From Azospirillum sp. TSA2s (GTDB lineage Bacteria > Pseudomonadota > Alphaproteobacteria > Azospirillales > Azospirillaceae): a stretch of 64,000 nucleotides of DNA. The notes under the pieces are model-generated. The model searched no databases and was not told where the DNA came from. It worked only from the letters and a program-made list of their open reading frames with translations. Shown piece after piece: positions 43,001-55,693 of the stretch. The stretch is taken from the NCBI RefSeq assembly GCF_004923315.1, contig NZ_CP039642.1:124001-188000 (forward strand), written 5' to 3'. Within the stretch, counting starts at the first letter, position 1, and every line of letters starts with the position of its first letter. A program made the position numbers and the translations under genes.

Positions 43001-44179
43001 GTGCAGAGCATCCAGTGGGACGACGCCTTTCTCCTTGAAGCCCAGCTGACCGAGGATGAGAAGCTGGTGCGCGACAGCGCCCGCGCCTACTGCCAGGACC
43101 GGCTGCAGCCGCGCGTCATCTCCGCCTTCCGCGAGGAGCGGTTCGACCGCGAGATCATGACCGAGATGGGCGAGCTGGGCCTGTTGGGCCCGACCATCCC
43201 GGAGGAGTACGGCGGGCCGGGCGTCAGCCATGTCGCCTACGGTCTGGTCGCCCGCGAGGTGGAGCGGGTGGACAGCGGCTATCGCTCGGCGATGTCGGTG
43301 CAGTCCTCGCTGGTCATGCACCCGATCTACGCCTATGGCAGCGAGGAGCAGAAGAAGAAGTGGCTGCCGCGGCTGGCCACCGGCGAGCTGATCGGCTGCT
43401 TCGGCCTGACCGAGCCGGACCACGGCTCCGACCCCAACGGCATGAAGACCCGCGCCACCAAGGTCGACGGCGGCTATCTGCTGTCGGGCTCCAAGATGTG
43501 GATCACCAACTCGCCCATCGCCGACCTCGCCGTCGTCTGGGCGAAGTCGGAGGCCCATGACAACAAGATCAAGGGCTTCGTGGTGGAGCGCGGGACCAAG
43601 GGCTTCTCCACGCCGAAGATCGAGGGCAAGCTGTCGTTGCGCTCGTCGGTCACCGGCGAGATCGTGCTGGACGAGGCCTTCGTCCCCGAAGAGAACCTGC
43701 TGCCCAACGCGTCCGGTCTCGGCGGCCCGTTCGGCTGCCTGAACAAGGCGCGCTACGGCATCGCCTGGGGCGTGATGGGTGCGGCGGAGTTCTGCTGGCA
43801 CGCCGCCCGCCAGTACACGATGGACCGCAAGCAGTTCGGCCGCCCGCTGGCCCAGACCCAGCTGGTGCAGAAGAAGCTGGCCGACATGATGACGGAGATC
43901 ACGCTGGGCCTGCAGGCCTGCCTGCGCGTCGGCCGCATGATGGACGACGGCAGCTGGTCGCCGGAAGCGGTGTCGCTGATCAAGCGCAACAACTGCGGCA
44001 AGGCCCTGGACATCGCCCGCGTCGCCCGCGACATGCATGGCGGCAACGGCATCTCCGAGGAGTTCCAGGTCATCCGCCACATGGTGAACCTGGAGACGGT
44101 GAACACCTACGAAGGCACCCACGACGTCCACGCCCTGATCCTGGGCCGGGCGCAGACGGGCCTGCAGGCGTTCTCGTAA
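43001..44179 (+). CDS. gcdH: glutaryl-CoA dehydrogenase
   Basis: A 392-residue acyl-CoA dehydrogenase that oxidises and decarboxylates glutaryl-CoA to crotonyl-CoA in lysine and tryptophan breakdown. GCDH-like features are [40 protein letters not shown], and the C-terminal [20 protein letters not shown], where the glutamate of YEGT is the catalytic base. GTG at 43001 has CCAGGAG seven bases upstream and gives the usual length; the frame is open further upstream but not conserved. A REPIN-like repeat follows the stop. Confidence 0.93.
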   Translation: MQSIQWDDAFLLEAQLTEDEKLVRDSARAYCQDRLQPRVISAFREERFDREIMTEMGELGLLGPTIPEEYGGPGVSHVAYGLVAREVERVDSGYRSAMSVQSSLVMHPIYAYGSEEQKKKWLPRLATGELIGCFGLTEPDHGSDPNGMKTRATKVDGGYLLSGSKMWITNSPIADLAVVWAKSEAHDNKIKGFVVERGTKGFSTPKIEGKLSLRSSVTGEIVLDEAFVPEENLLPNASGLGGPFGCLNKARYGIAWGVMGAAEFCWHAARQYTMDRKQFGRPLAQTQLVQKKLADMMTEITLGLQACLRVGRMMDDGSWSPEAVSLIKRNNCGKALDIARVARDMHGGNGISEEFQVIRHMVNLETVNTYEGTHDVHALILGRAQTGLQAFS

Positions 44180-44208
44180 CGGACGTTGCGTTTGTAAGGT
44201 AGTTATCC

Positions 44209-44358
44209 CCCTCTCCCGTCCCGGGAGAGGGAGGGGCCCACCGTGAAGCGGTGGGAGGGTGAGGGGTGAACCGAGAATCGGTGTGGTTGCGGATTCCCGG
44301 ACTACCCCTCACCCTCCCCACTCCGTGGGTCCCCTCCCTCTCCCGGGGCGGGAGAGGG
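44209..44358. repeat. REPIN-like paired palindromic repeat, copy 3
   Basis: The left unit (44209-44268) starts with the 23-base CCCTCTCCC/GGGAGAGGG palindrome and has a CCCACCG...CGGTGGG hairpin at 44237-44255. The inverted right unit (44304-44358) ends with the same palindrome. Length (150 bases), core and order match copy 2 at 13776 closely; the inner hairpin sequences differ but keep pairing. It separates the convergent gcdH and chemoreceptor genes. Confidence 0.85.
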
Positions 44359-44363
44359 CGTTT

Positions 44364-46037
44364 TCAGGTTCCGGTCGCCTGCTGGCGGACCTCCGCCAGG
44401 AAGCGGTCGACCTCGGATGCCAGCGCGCGGGTCTGGCCGGACAGGCCGCGGGCGGCGTCCTGCACGCCCAGCGCCGTGCTGCCGGCGCTTTCCGCCGTGT
44501 GGGCCAGGGCGGCGATGGTCGCCGACACGTCCTGGGTGCCCAGTGCCGCCATCTCCACCGCCCGCGCGATCTCCTGGGTGGCGGAGTTCTGTTCCTGCAC
44601 CGACTGGGTGATGGTGCCGGAAATGCCGTCGATCTCGGTGATGGTGCTGCCGATGGCGCCGATGGCGTCGGCGGCCTCACGGGTCACCGACTGCATGGCG
44701 TTGACCTGGGCGGCGATCTCGTCGGTGGCCTTGGCGGTCTGGTCGGCCAGCCCCTTCACCTCGGTCGCCACCACGGCGAAGCCCTTGCCGGCCTCCCCGG
44801 CGCGGGCGGCCTCGATGGTGGCGTTCAGCGCCAAGAGGTTGGTCTGCTTGGCGATGGCGTGGATCAGCCCGACCACCTGACCGATGCGCTCGGCATTGGC
44901 GATCAGGCCCTGGACGGTGGCGTTGGTGCGGTCGGCGTGGGACACCGCCTCGCCGGCGATGCGGGCGGAATGGCCGACCTGTTCGGTGATGCCGCCGATG
45001 GAGCTGGCGAGTTCGGTCGCCGCCGCCGCGGCGGAGCGGACGTTGGACTGGATGTCGTCGGATTCGCGGGCGACGTTGCGGGTCTGGCTGGACGCCTCGC
45101 CCACCACCATCGCCATGCGGTCGGCGCTGTCGGCCATGCCGGACGCCGACTCGGCGATGCCCTCCACCAGACGCTTCACCGTGCCCTGGAAGCGGTCGGC
45201 GAGGTCGAGCAATGCTGCGCGCTTGGCTTCCTCCGCCCTGGCGTCGGCTTCGGCCTGCGCGGCGTGCATGCGGGCGATGGCGCGGGCGTTGTCGCGGAAG
45301 ACGGTGACCGAGCCGGCCATGGCGCCGATTTCGTCGGAGCGGCCGTTGCCGGGCACCTCGACCGCGGTGTCGCCGTCGGCCAGCTTCGCCATCGCCGCCG
45401 ACATGGCGCGCAAGGGGCGGATGACGATGCGGCCGAGCATGACGTTCAGCAGGACGATCTGCACCACCAACGCGATCAGGCAGATGGCGATCTGGTTGCG
45501 CATCTGGGTGGCGATGGCGTCGATCTGCTGCTCCAGGCTCCAGGCGATCTGCAGGGCGCCGACCAGCCGGTTGCTCTTGCCGGTCACCACCGGCACGGTC
45601 ACGACGATGTGGCCGCTGGCCGAGCGGGTCTGCGCCCCCTTGCCGGCCAGAACCGCCTCGATCAGATCCTTGTCGGCCTTCAGGTCGTACGTGGCGAAGC
45701 GCGGGTTGGAGAAGTCGGCCAGCGTGTCCGACGCGGTCGCGGCGCGCAGCGAGGCGAGCTGCACCTCGTGGCTGTCGGCCAGCGGCATGAACTCCGTCTC
45801 GATGGAGGCGCCGTCGCTGGCGATGAAGCTGGTCTTGGTGGCGTTCGCCAGCATGTCCGTCTTGACGCGGGCGTCGTGCGTGGCCAGCCGCACCGCGTCG
45901 TCATACTGCATCTTGGCCTGCAGCCCCATTATGACGATGAAGCCGCCGACGATGGCCGCCACGAAGGCCGCCGTCACTTTCCGCCCGACGCTCCAGAACC
46001 GACGCGGCCGGGATGCGGCCGCCTTGTCCACTGCCAT
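44364..46037 (-). CDS. methyl-accepting chemotaxis protein
   Basis: A 557-residue chemoreceptor. TM1 is at about residues 20-40 ([20 protein letters not shown]) and TM2 at about 185-205 ([20 protein letters not shown]), leaving a periplasmic domain of about 145 residues, consistent with a single-Cache-like fold. HAMP follows, then the signalling domain with tip [20 protein letters not shown]. The ATG at 46037 has AAGGGG at good spacing; two upstream in-frame ATGs are less likely. No CheR pentapeptide is present. Ligand unknown. Confidence 0.92.
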   Translation of the reverse strand: MAVDKAAASRPRRFWSVGRKVTAAFVAAIVGGFIVIMGLQAKMQYDDAVRLATHDARVKTDMLANATKTSFIASDGASIETEFMPLADSHEVQLASLRAATASDTLADFSNPRFATYDLKADKDLIEAVLAGKGAQTRSASGHIVVTVPVVTGKSNRLVGALQIAWSLEQQIDAIATQMRNQIAICLIALVVQIVLLNVMLGRIVIRPLRAMSAAMAKLADGDTAVEVPGNGRSDEIGAMAGSVTVFRDNARAIARMHAAQAEADARAEEAKRAALLDLADRFQGTVKRLVEGIAESASGMADSADRMAMVVGEASSQTRNVARESDDIQSNVRSAAAAATELASSIGGITEQVGHSARIAGEAVSHADRTNATVQGLIANAERIGQVVGLIHAIAKQTNLLALNATIEAARAGEAGKGFAVVATEVKGLADQTAKATDEIAAQVNAMQSVTREAADAIGAIGSTITEIDGISGTITQSVQEQNSATQEIARAVEMAALGTQDVSATIAALAHTAESAGSTALGVQDAARGLSGQTRALASEVDRFLAEVRQQATGT

Positions 46038-46419
46038 GCTCTTGCCCCTTCCCATGCCGCCTTCGCGTCGCATCGACCGTCAAGGCATGACGGATCAGCC
46101 GCCGGAATGACCGGCGTTCGCTGTCGAAGCGTCAACGAATTGCAATATTTAAATGGTATTGTAACGGAACGTCATGGTCTGCGCCATGATCTTCTTCTCT
46201 GACTTTCGGATGGTTGCCAATTGACACAGCAATCCCAAAGTCGTGGGCCGACGCGGCCAAAGTGAAGACGCCGCCGTTTCGTTGACGGAACGGCGCCTTT
46301 CTATGCCGGATATATCGCTAATCCGGCTTCTGTTCTTTTGGTTGTGCGTTATGCTGGGGTGTCCGGGTCCTCCATGGGAACCGGGACACCCCAGGATCAT
46401 GGCCCAGGATCATGGCGTC
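46038..46419. other. gene-free spacer with tandem hairpins downstream of the liv operon
   Basis: No gene is seen in these 382 bases. Three inverted repeats lie on the liv-operon side: CTGGGGTGTCC/GGACACCCCAG (46354-46364 with 46384-46394), GCCGGAT/ATCCGGC (46305-46311 with 46321-46327) and CGCCGTT/AACGGCG (46272-46278 with 46289-46295). The first starts 26 bases after the DUF6867-like stop and is the probable terminator region, although no run of T follows. The AT-rich part around 46140-46165 should hold the chemoreceptor promoter. Confidence 0.5.
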
Positions 46420-46773
46420 TCAGCCGCGGGCCGGCTTGCGCTCCCGCCAGCCGAACGGGCCGGCAGTCTCATAGAGCCACGGATACTGGTTGACCATGCG
46501 CCTTGCGATGGCGATGCGATGCGCCGTCAGCGTGATGAGGCCGAGCACTCCTGTGTGAACGATGAAGCCCCACGGCGACAGCAGTTCCTCGCCGAACAGG
46601 CCCCAGGCCAGGAAGCGGTCGCCAACCCCCAGCAGGAGCGAATAGGCCAAAACGTTCGACACCGGCTTCCAGCCCTCCGCCAGCGTCTGCCCGGTCAGCA
46701 CGCCGCAGCCGCCGAACACCAGAAGCGTCAGGAACACGAAGACCGGAACCGACGAACCCAGGATCGTCTCCAT
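46420..46773 (-). CDS. small membrane protein of the liv operon (DUF6867-like)
   Basis: A 117-residue protein with three hydrophobic spans (FVFLTLLVFGGCGVL, NVLAYSLLLGVGDRFLAW and IVHTGVLGLITLTAH) and a basic C terminus. It begins 1 base after the livF stop, so it belongs to the branched-chain amino acid operon. Proteins of this kind (DUF6867, as I recall) accompany liv transporters in Rhodospirillales; function unknown, perhaps an accessory permease subunit. Confidence 0.7.
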   Translation of the reverse strand: METILGSSVPVFVFLTLLVFGGCGVLTGQTLAEGWKPVSNVLAYSLLLGVGDRFLAWGLFGEELLSPWGFIVHTGVLGLITLTAHRIAIARRMVNQYPWLYETAGPFGWRERKPARG

Positions 46774-46774
46774 C

Positions 46775-47485
<711 letters not shown>

Positions 47486-47488
47486 GGC

Positions 47489-48375
47489 TCAGGCCCCCTT
47501 CTGGGCAAGATTGAGGTCCGACGCGACCTCCGGCGGCAGCGCTTCGTCCTCGTCCTCGCCGAGGTAGGCGCGGATCACCGCCGGGTCGTTCTTCACATGC
47601 TCCGGATCGCCGTCGGAAATCTTCCGGCCATAGTCCAGCACCACCACATGGTCGGAAATGCGCATCACCACGCTCATGTCATGCTCGATCAGCAGAACGC
47701 CGGTCCGGTGGCCCTGCGGGGTCTGCACATCACGGATGAAGGTCAGGATCTCGGCCAGCTCGCCCGACTCGCGCGGGTTCAGGCCGGCTGCCGGCTCGTC
47801 CAGGCAGAGCAGAACCGGCTCGGTGCACATGGCCCGGGCGATCTCCAGCCGGCGCTGGGCGCCATAGGGCAGGTTGCCGGCCTCCCAGTCGGCGAACTCG
47901 GTCAGCCGCACCCGGTCCAGCCAGTATTTCGCCAGCTCCACCGCCTCATGCTCGGCCTTGCGGAAGCCCGGCAGGCCCAACAGGCCGCCGATGGCGAAGC
48001 CCGACGCCCGCATCAGCTTGTTATGCTGGGCGACGATCAGGTTCTCCAGAACGCTCATGCCGCTGAACAGCCGGATGTTCTGGAAGGTGCGCGCCACCCC
48101 GGCCAGCTGGGCGATGCGGTAGCCCGGCATCCGCTCCAGCAGGAACTCCTTGCCCTGCGGGTGGCGCAGCGTCAGCCGGCCCACCGTGGGGGTGTAGAAG
48201 CCGGTGACGCAGTTGAACAGCGTGGTCTTGCCGGCGCCGTTCGGGCCGATCAGCGCGGTGATCTCGCCCGCCCGCGCCTCGAAGGACACGTCGTTGTTCG
48301 CCACCAGGCCGCCGAAGCGCATGGTCAGGTGCTCGACGCTCAGCAAAGGCTTGTCAGTGCTCATCGGTGCGGCGC

Positions 48376-48379
<4 letters not shown>
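47489..48379 (-). CDS. livG: branched-chain amino acid ABC transporter ATP-binding protein LivG
   Basis: A 296-residue ATPase with Walker [10 protein letters not shown], the LivG-type segment [18 protein letters not shown], signature-like [16 protein letters not shown] and Walker [15 protein letters not shown]. An acidic C-terminal extension of about 30 residues is longer than in E. coli. The ATG at 48379 overlaps the livM stop (ATGA); a second ATG five codons on is also possible. Confidence 0.92.
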
Positions 48380-49875
<1,496 letters not shown>

Positions 49876-49880
49876 GGCGC

Positions 49881-50786
<906 letters not shown>

Positions 50787-51549
50787 CAGACAGGCTTCTC
50801 CCACTCTCCCAGGACACCGATTAGGCAGGCACGCGAGACTTGGTGCTCAAGACTTGAATTAAGCCGTGTGCGGCAGCGGAGTTCCGATCCGGATGAACGG
50901 GGGAGAACATCCAGGACCGAGGCAGGGGACGCTTGGAACCCCGCCGCCGCACCCGGTTCTTGCCGAAGCCCCGCCGGATGCGGGATCCGGCGGGGCTTCG
51001 GGCGAATTCGTTATCGGGGACCGCTGCGGGTCTGCGTCTGGCGGGTCTGAATGTGTCGGCTCGGAATCGTCCGGCGGCCCAAGGTTGGGCCTTCCGTCGT
51101 CCGGATATGCGACGACAGCGCGGGGGTGCGGTTCTGCACCCGAGCGGCGTTCCGTCGTTCGACCATAGCCAACAGCTCCCACTTGCGCGGCACGGCCGGC
51201 GGCCGTGGCGTCCCCACCGGCATCGCTGCCGGACATCTTGTTGTGAATCTCGGCTCAGATCGGACGGAATGACCGCCCGGTCCGGACCAGTCGGCAAAAG
51301 GCGCCGCGCCTTACCCTGTTCAAAACTGTTCTTTGTCTTCGGCCCCGGCACTTAGGTGCCGGTTGCGTATGCTGTCAGTTTTCTTGACACAGACAGGTAA
51401 TGCAACTTGATCAGTAGGCGCAACACTCTCTTTCCGCGGGCCGAAAAAAACAACAATCATTCTGAACACATGGAGCTGTTCCGATGAAAATTTCTCGGAT
51501 TTGTCTGTGCGGGAAACATCGTTCAGATCCTTGTCAACAGCTGTTCACA
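50787..51549. other. 763-base gene-free region between livH and ald
   Basis: No convincing gene is found on either strand. It holds three hairpins: a perfect 15-bp stem at 50965-50979/50985-50999 with loop GCGGG, GGCCCAA/TTGGGCC around 51075-51090, and CCGGCAC/GTGCCGG at 51345-51362. The part beyond 51360 is AT-richer and includes TTGACA near 51384. It is probably a long structured leader of livHMGF plus the terminator of ald, which also runs leftward into it. Confidence 0.5.
50965..50999 (-). terminator. perfect 15-bp hairpin between ald and livH
   Basis: GAAGCCCCGCCGGAT pairs with its exact complement across the 5-base loop GCGGG. It lies about 180 bases upstream of the livH start and 550 bases downstream of the ald stop. 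There is no T-run, so it is either a terminator of a GC-rich type or an attenuator/leader structure for the liv operon. Confidence 0.45.
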
Positions 51550-52674
51550 TCATCCGCCGACCAGGTCTCGGGGGTCGGTGAAGGGCTGTCCCAGGGCCTC
51601 GGCCACCGCCCGATAGGTCAGCCGGCCGGCCTGGACGTTCAGCCCGGCCAGCAGGTGCGGATCCTCGGCCAGCGCCCGCTTCCAGCCCTTGCCGGCCAGC
51701 GCCTGGACGAAGGGCAGGGTGGCGTGGTTCAGCGCCTCCGTGCTGGTGCGGGCGACGGCCCCCGGCATGTTGGCGACGCAGTAATGGACGACGCCGTCGA
51801 CCACATAGGTCGGGTCGGAATGGGTGGTGGCGTGGCTGGTCTCGAAACAGCCGCCCTGGTCGATGGCGACGTCCACCAGCACCGACCCGCGGCGCATGCC
51901 GGCCAGCTGGTCGCGGCGCACAAGCTTCGGCGCGGCGGCTCCCGGCACCAGCACGGCGCCGACCACCAGATCGGCGTCGGCGACCAGCCGGTCGAGCGCG
52001 TCGGCGGAGGCATAGACCGTCTTCAGCCGCGGCCCGAACAGGTCGTCGAGCTGGGCCAACCGCGGCATCGACCGGTCGGCGATGGTGACGTCGGCGCCCA
52101 GCCCCATCGCCATGCGGGCGGCATTGGCGCCGACCACGCCGCCGCCGATGACCAGCACCTTGCCGGGCAGCACGCCGGGCACGCCGCCGAGCAGGATGCC
52201 GGAGCCGCCGTTGCTCTTCTGCAATGCTACGGCGCCGACCTGGATTGCCATGCGGCCGGCGACCTCCGACATCGGTGCCAGCAGCGGCAGGCGGCCGGCG
52301 CGGTCGGTGACGGTTTCATAAGCGATGGCGGTGCAGCCGCTTTCCATCAGCAGCCGCGCCTGTTCGGGATCGGGGGCGAGGTGCAGGTAGGTGAACAGCA
52401 CCTGATCCGGCCGCAGCCTGCGACATTCCGCCGGCTGCGGCTCCTTGACCTTCACGATAAGCTCGGCCTTCGCGAAGACCTCCTCGGCGGAGCCGGCGAT
52501 CTCGGCCCCCGCCGCGCGGTAGGCCTCGTCGGAAAAGCCGATCTCGGCACCGGCGCCGCTCTGCACCAGCAGGGGGTGGCCGTCCGCCGCCAGTTCGCGG
52601 ACCGAGGCCGGCGTCAGCCCGACGCGGTACTCGTGGTTCTTGATTTCCTTGGGAACGCCGATGCGCGTGACCAT
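51550..52674 (-). CDS. ald: alanine dehydrogenase
   Basis: A 374-residue NAD-dependent enzyme converting L-alanine to pyruvate and ammonia. Family signatures: [18 protein letters not shown] at the N terminus, VKVKEPQ with the substrate lysine, FTYLHLA with the catalytic histidine, and [14 protein letters not shown] for NAD. Length is normal. It is divergent from an Lrp-type regulator, the classic arrangement for alanine-induced ald control. Confidence 0.95.
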   Translation of the reverse strand: MVTRIGVPKEIKNHEYRVGLTPASVRELAADGHPLLVQSGAGAEIGFSDEAYRAAGAEIAGSAEEVFAKAELIVKVKEPQPAECRRLRPDQVLFTYLHLAPDPEQARLLMESGCTAIAYETVTDRAGRLPLLAPMSEVAGRMAIQVGAVALQKSNGGSGILLGGVPGVLPGKVLVIGGGVVGANAARMAMGLGADVTIADRSMPRLAQLDDLFGPRLKTVYASADALDRLVADADLVVGAVLVPGAAAPKLVRRDQLAGMRRGSVLVDVAIDQGGCFETSHATTHSDPTYVVDGVVHYCVANMPGAVARTSTEALNHATLPFVQALAGKGWKRALAEDPHLLAGLNVQAGRLTYRAVAEALGQPFTDPRDLVGG

Positions 52675-52874
52675 GCGAGAACTCCCCGATCCGAGCGACT
52701 GCTCCAGCCAATCCGCCTGATCTGGTATCCGGGGAAACCATCGGTCGGGCTGATTGTCTCAGTAAAGTCACTATACGGCCGGCGGACGGAGAGAATCTCT
52801 GCAAAGCCTTGCATGAATCCTCCATAGTGTGGTGGAGCTTTCGCACGATCCTCCACGTCTTCGAATAAAGTTGC
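52675..52874. promoter_or_regulatory. divergent ald/lrp control region
   Basis: These 200 bases separate the divergent starts. An AT-richer segment around 52755-52865 contains the imperfect palindrome TCCTCC...GGTGGA (about 52818-52836) and a second TCCTCCAC near 52850, plus GTTGCATGCAC next to the regulator start. Such spaced elements fit cooperative binding by an Lrp octamer. Confidence 0.45.
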
Positions 52875-53354
52875 ATGCACGCCCTGGATGCCCTGGACCA
52901 CAAGATCCTGCGCCTTCTCCGCAAGGACGGCCGGATGAGCAACGCCAAGCTGGCGGCGGAGGTCGGGCTGTCGCCATCGGCCTGCCTGCGCCGCCTGCAC
53001 ATGCTGGAACATTCCGGCGTGATCCGCGGCTATACCGCCATCATCGAAACGGCGGACGAGGAGCGGTCGGTGACGGTCATCGTCCAGATCACGCTCGAAC
53101 GGCAGACCGACGATTACCTGCGCCGCTTCGACGCCGCCGTCCGCCGCTGTCCGGAGGTGCGGGAATGCTATCTGCTGTCGGGCAGTTCCGACTATCTGCT
53201 GCGGGTGGTGGCGCAGGACCCGGCCGATTACGACCGCATCTACAAGGACTCGCTGTCGCGCCTGCCCGGCGTGGTGCGCATCCAGTCGAGCTTCGCCATC
53301 CGCAGCGTGGTGCGGCCGGGCAGCCTGCCGGTGCTGGAGGAGCAGGCGGACTGA
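52875..53354 (+). CDS. Lrp/AsnC-family transcriptional regulator
   Basis: A 159-residue regulator. The N-terminal helix-turn-helix is LDHKILRLLRKDGRMSNAKL with VGLSPSACLRRLHMLEHSG; the RAM/effector domain follows from about residue 65 (VTVIVQITLERQTDDYLRRF, then VRECYLLSGSSDYLLRVVA). Its divergence from ald indicates that it controls alanine breakdown in response to alanine or another amino acid. Confidence 0.93.
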   Translation: MHALDALDHKILRLLRKDGRMSNAKLAAEVGLSPSACLRRLHMLEHSGVIRGYTAIIETADEERSVTVIVQITLERQTDDYLRRFDAAVRRCPEVRECYLLSGSSDYLLRVVAQDPADYDRIYKDSLSRLPGVVRIQSSFAIRSVVRPGSLPVLEEQAD

Positions 53355-53763
53355 CCGTTGAGGGAACGTCTTCCTCTCGCCCAAGGGGCAGGTTCGCTCA
53401 GGAAGGGCTTGCTTCAGGGAGTGGGGGCCGCGTGCCACCGTCGTGATCGTGTAATCCTTGAATTCCGGAGCGAACCTGTCCAAGCTCGGGGAACCATGAC
53501 ACTGCCGCCCCGCCATATCCGTAACCTCCTGCGTGCAGGCCGCGTTCACGCAGGCCCGCTCGCCCCGGATCTGGTCGCCTGAGGCAAGGCCCCCGGACCG
53601 TCCGGGGCCAACATCGTCTCCAAATCCAAGAGAGCCGCTCGAACCGCATCCATGCGGTAGCGGGTTTATCACGTGCAACCGCTGCATGACCGATGAGGCG
53701 TCCACCGGGGGGCGCCGCCTGGCAGTCGGTTGTGCATGCCGAGAAAAGCGAAGGAAGACCTCG
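53355..53763. other. gene-free spacer with an 11-bp inverted repeat
   Basis: These 409 bases hold CAGGTTCGCTC (53389-53399) and its exact complement GAGCGAACCTG (53468-53478). On the minus strand an ATG-less open frame around this repeat reads RFAPEFKDYTITTVARGP, which may be a gene remnant. No RNA gene could be recognised. Confidence 0.4.
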
Positions 53764-54186
53764 ATGCGTTCCGCAGACCAGTTTCCGCCCATCGTGCTGA
53801 CCGCCACCGACCATGACCGCCTCTCGGCTCTGGTAGAGGCCGTTTCCGAGAGGTTGCCCGATGTATACGCGTACCTCACGGTCGAACTGGAGCGCGCTGC
53901 GGTGATCGATGCCAGCGAACTCGTGACGACGGTGGTCACGATGGGCGCGCGCGTGGCGTTCCGGGACGAGGTAACCGGACAGGAGCGGACTGTCACCCTG
54001 GTTTATCCGGGTGATGCCGACCTAGCGGCCGGTCGGGTGTCGGTGCTGACCCCCATTGGCGCGGCCCTCATTGGCGTCGCGAAAGGACAGTCGATCACAT
54101 GGTACACGCGCGAAGGCGAGGCGAAGACCCTTACCGTTTTGGCCGTAGAGCCTCCCATTGCGGACAGGGGCGCCGTCGCCGCATGA
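53764..54186 (+). CDS. rnk: nucleoside diphosphate kinase regulator (Rnk-like, GreA/GreB C-terminal family)
   Basis: A 140-residue protein. A short N-terminal coiled coil (TATDHDRLSALVEAVSERLPDVYAYLTVELERAAVI) precedes the GreA/B-type C-terminal domain (GARVAFRDEVTGQERTVTLV, ILTPIG-like VLTPIGAALIG, and WYTREGEAKTLTVL). Rnk-type proteins bind RNA polymerase near the secondary channel. The ATG at 53764 has GAAGGAAG upstream. Confidence 0.85.
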   Translation: MRSADQFPPIVLTATDHDRLSALVEAVSERLPDVYAYLTVELERAAVIDASELVTTVVTMGARVAFRDEVTGQERTVTLVYPGDADLAAGRVSVLTPIGAALIGVAKGQSITWYTREGEAKTLTVLAVEPPIADRGAVAA

Positions 54187-54333
54187 TCCGCGGTCGGACG
54201 AGCAACTGCATGCAAGACGCTTCACAACCGCTTCGTCGGCTGGGCGGCTATAGCCTCGCGACGTTGCACCGGTTCGTGCCGTCCGATGGGAAACACGCCC
54301 TGTGCCAAGGCCGCTGATCTTTCATGTTCCCTC

Positions 54334-55509
54334 TCACCCGAACAGGTCCAGTTCCGGGTCGGGGGCGGTTTCCGGGTGGGTCAGGTCGGTGCAGCCGATG
54401 CCGATCAGGCGGAAGGCGCGGCCGTCCACCTCGCGCTCCAAGAGGGCGAGGCCGGCGGCGAGGATCGCGTCGGCCGAGCGGGTCGGCTCCACCCGGCGGG
54501 AGCGGGTCAGCTGCTGGAAATCCTTGGTCTTCAGCTTCAGAACCACGCTGCGGCCGAGCAGCCCCTCGCGCTCCAGCCGGCGGGCGACCTTGTCGGCCAG
54601 CGGACGAAGCTCCTGCGCCAGGGCGGGCAGGGTGGTGACGTCCCAGTCGAAGGTTTCCTCCGACGAGATGCTCTTGCTCGGCGACTCCGGATGCACCCGG
54701 CGGGAATCCTCGCCGCGGGCGTAGCTGTACAGCACCCGGCCCATGGCGCCGTAGCGCTTGACCAGCCAATGCTCGTCCTTGTCCTGCAGGTCGCCGACGC
54801 GGGTGATGCCGTCGGCGAACAGCTTGCGCTCCAGCGCCGGGCCGACGCCCCACAGGATGGTGACCCGCTTGGGCGCCAGGAAGGCCGCCGCCTCCGCCCG
54901 GCCCAGCGCGGAGAAGCCGCGCGGCTTGTCGAGGTCCGACGCGATCTTCGCCAGCAGCTTGTTGTAGCTGAGGCCGATCGAGGCGGTGATGCGCAGTTCC
55001 CGCTCGAAGCGGCGGACGATCTCCACCAGCGCCTGGGCCGGGCTGATGCTGAGGCGGTCCTCGACGCCGGTGAGGTCGAGATAGGCCTCGTCGATGCTGA
55101 TCGGCTCGACCAGGGGGGTGAAGGCCTCCATGATCGCGCGGGCTTGGTGACCGACCTCTTTGTATTTGGCGATGTTGGGGCGGATGATGGTGGCGTCGGG
55201 GCAGCGGTCCAGCGCTTCGCGGATCGTCATGGCGGAGCGGACGCCCGACATGCGTGCGACATAGCAGCAGGCGGCCACCACCCCGCGATGGTCGTCGCCG
55301 CCGACGATCACCGGGCGGCTGGCCAGCTCCGGCCGGTCGCGCTTCTCCACGGTGGCATAGAAGCTGTCGCAGTCGATGTGGCCGATGGACAGGCTGTGCA
55401 GCTCCGCATGGCGGAACAGCCGCCGGCTGCCGCATTTCGGGCAGCGCGTCATCTCGCCCGGCAGGGCGGCGGCGCAGTCGCGGCAGACGCTGTGCACGGC
55501 GGTGGTCAT
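54334..55509 (-). CDS. dinB: DNA polymerase IV with N-terminal zinc ribbon
   Basis: A 391-residue Y-family polymerase. The catalytic part begins near residue 42 (IGHIDCDSFYATVEKRD), with the second acidic motif SIDEAYLDLTG near 140 and the little-finger domain at the C terminus. It performs low-fidelity lesion bypass. The unusual feature is an N-terminal zinc ribbon with C9, C12, C23 and C26 (CRDC...CPKC), absent from E. coli DinB. No SOS box could be identified upstream. Confidence 0.92.
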   Translation of the reverse strand: MTTAVHSVCRDCAAALPGEMTRCPKCGSRRLFRHAELHSLSIGHIDCDSFYATVEKRDRPELASRPVIVGGDDHRGVVAACCYVARMSGVRSAMTIREALDRCPDATIIRPNIAKYKEVGHQARAIMEAFTPLVEPISIDEAYLDLTGVEDRLSISPAQALVEIVRRFERELRITASIGLSYNKLLAKIASDLDKPRGFSALGRAEAAAFLAPKRVTILWGVGPALERKLFADGITRVGDLQDKDEHWLVKRYGAMGRVLYSYARGEDSRRVHPESPSKSISSEETFDWDVTTLPALAQELRPLADKVARRLEREGLLGRSVVLKLKTKDFQQLTRSRRVEPTRSADAILAAGLALLEREVDGRAFRLIGIGCTDLTHPETAPDPELDLFG

Positions 55510-55600
55510 GGTGGCGTCAGCTTAGCAAAGGGGCGCGCCAACCGCCAGCTTATGCGTACAAAGTAAGAACGGAAGGTGAGGAAGCGTCTCTCGGCGGTTG

Positions 55601-55618
55601 TTCCCGCGGAGGCGGGAA
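55601..55618. repeat. short REP-like hairpin
   Basis: TTCCCGC-GGAG-GCGGGAA, a 7-bp perfect stem, is followed by TT. Hairpins with this sequence type are common extragenic palindromes in many bacteria. It lies just outside the IS630-type element. Confidence 0.5.
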
Positions 55619-55693
55619 TTCAGCTAAATCAATAGCTTGCTTTAAGGGCTTCTCAATTCTTGCCGCTGTGGGTATCGCAGCCAATCCAAAACT

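Noticed and set aside
50965..50999. Classic Rho-independent terminator
   Set aside because: The stem is perfect but no T-run follows on either strand, so the terminator label is kept only at low confidence.
50965..51240. Leucine-rich leader peptide for attenuation of livHMGF
   Set aside because: Frames upstream of the hairpin on the minus strand are rich in Arg/Pro, with no run of Leu, Ile or Val codons.
51484..52827. Plus-strand frame starting MKISRICLCGKH with a fair ribosome site (GGAGC)
   Set aside because: It runs antisense through all of ald and becomes low-complexity. A very short leader peptide cannot be excluded, but nothing supports it.
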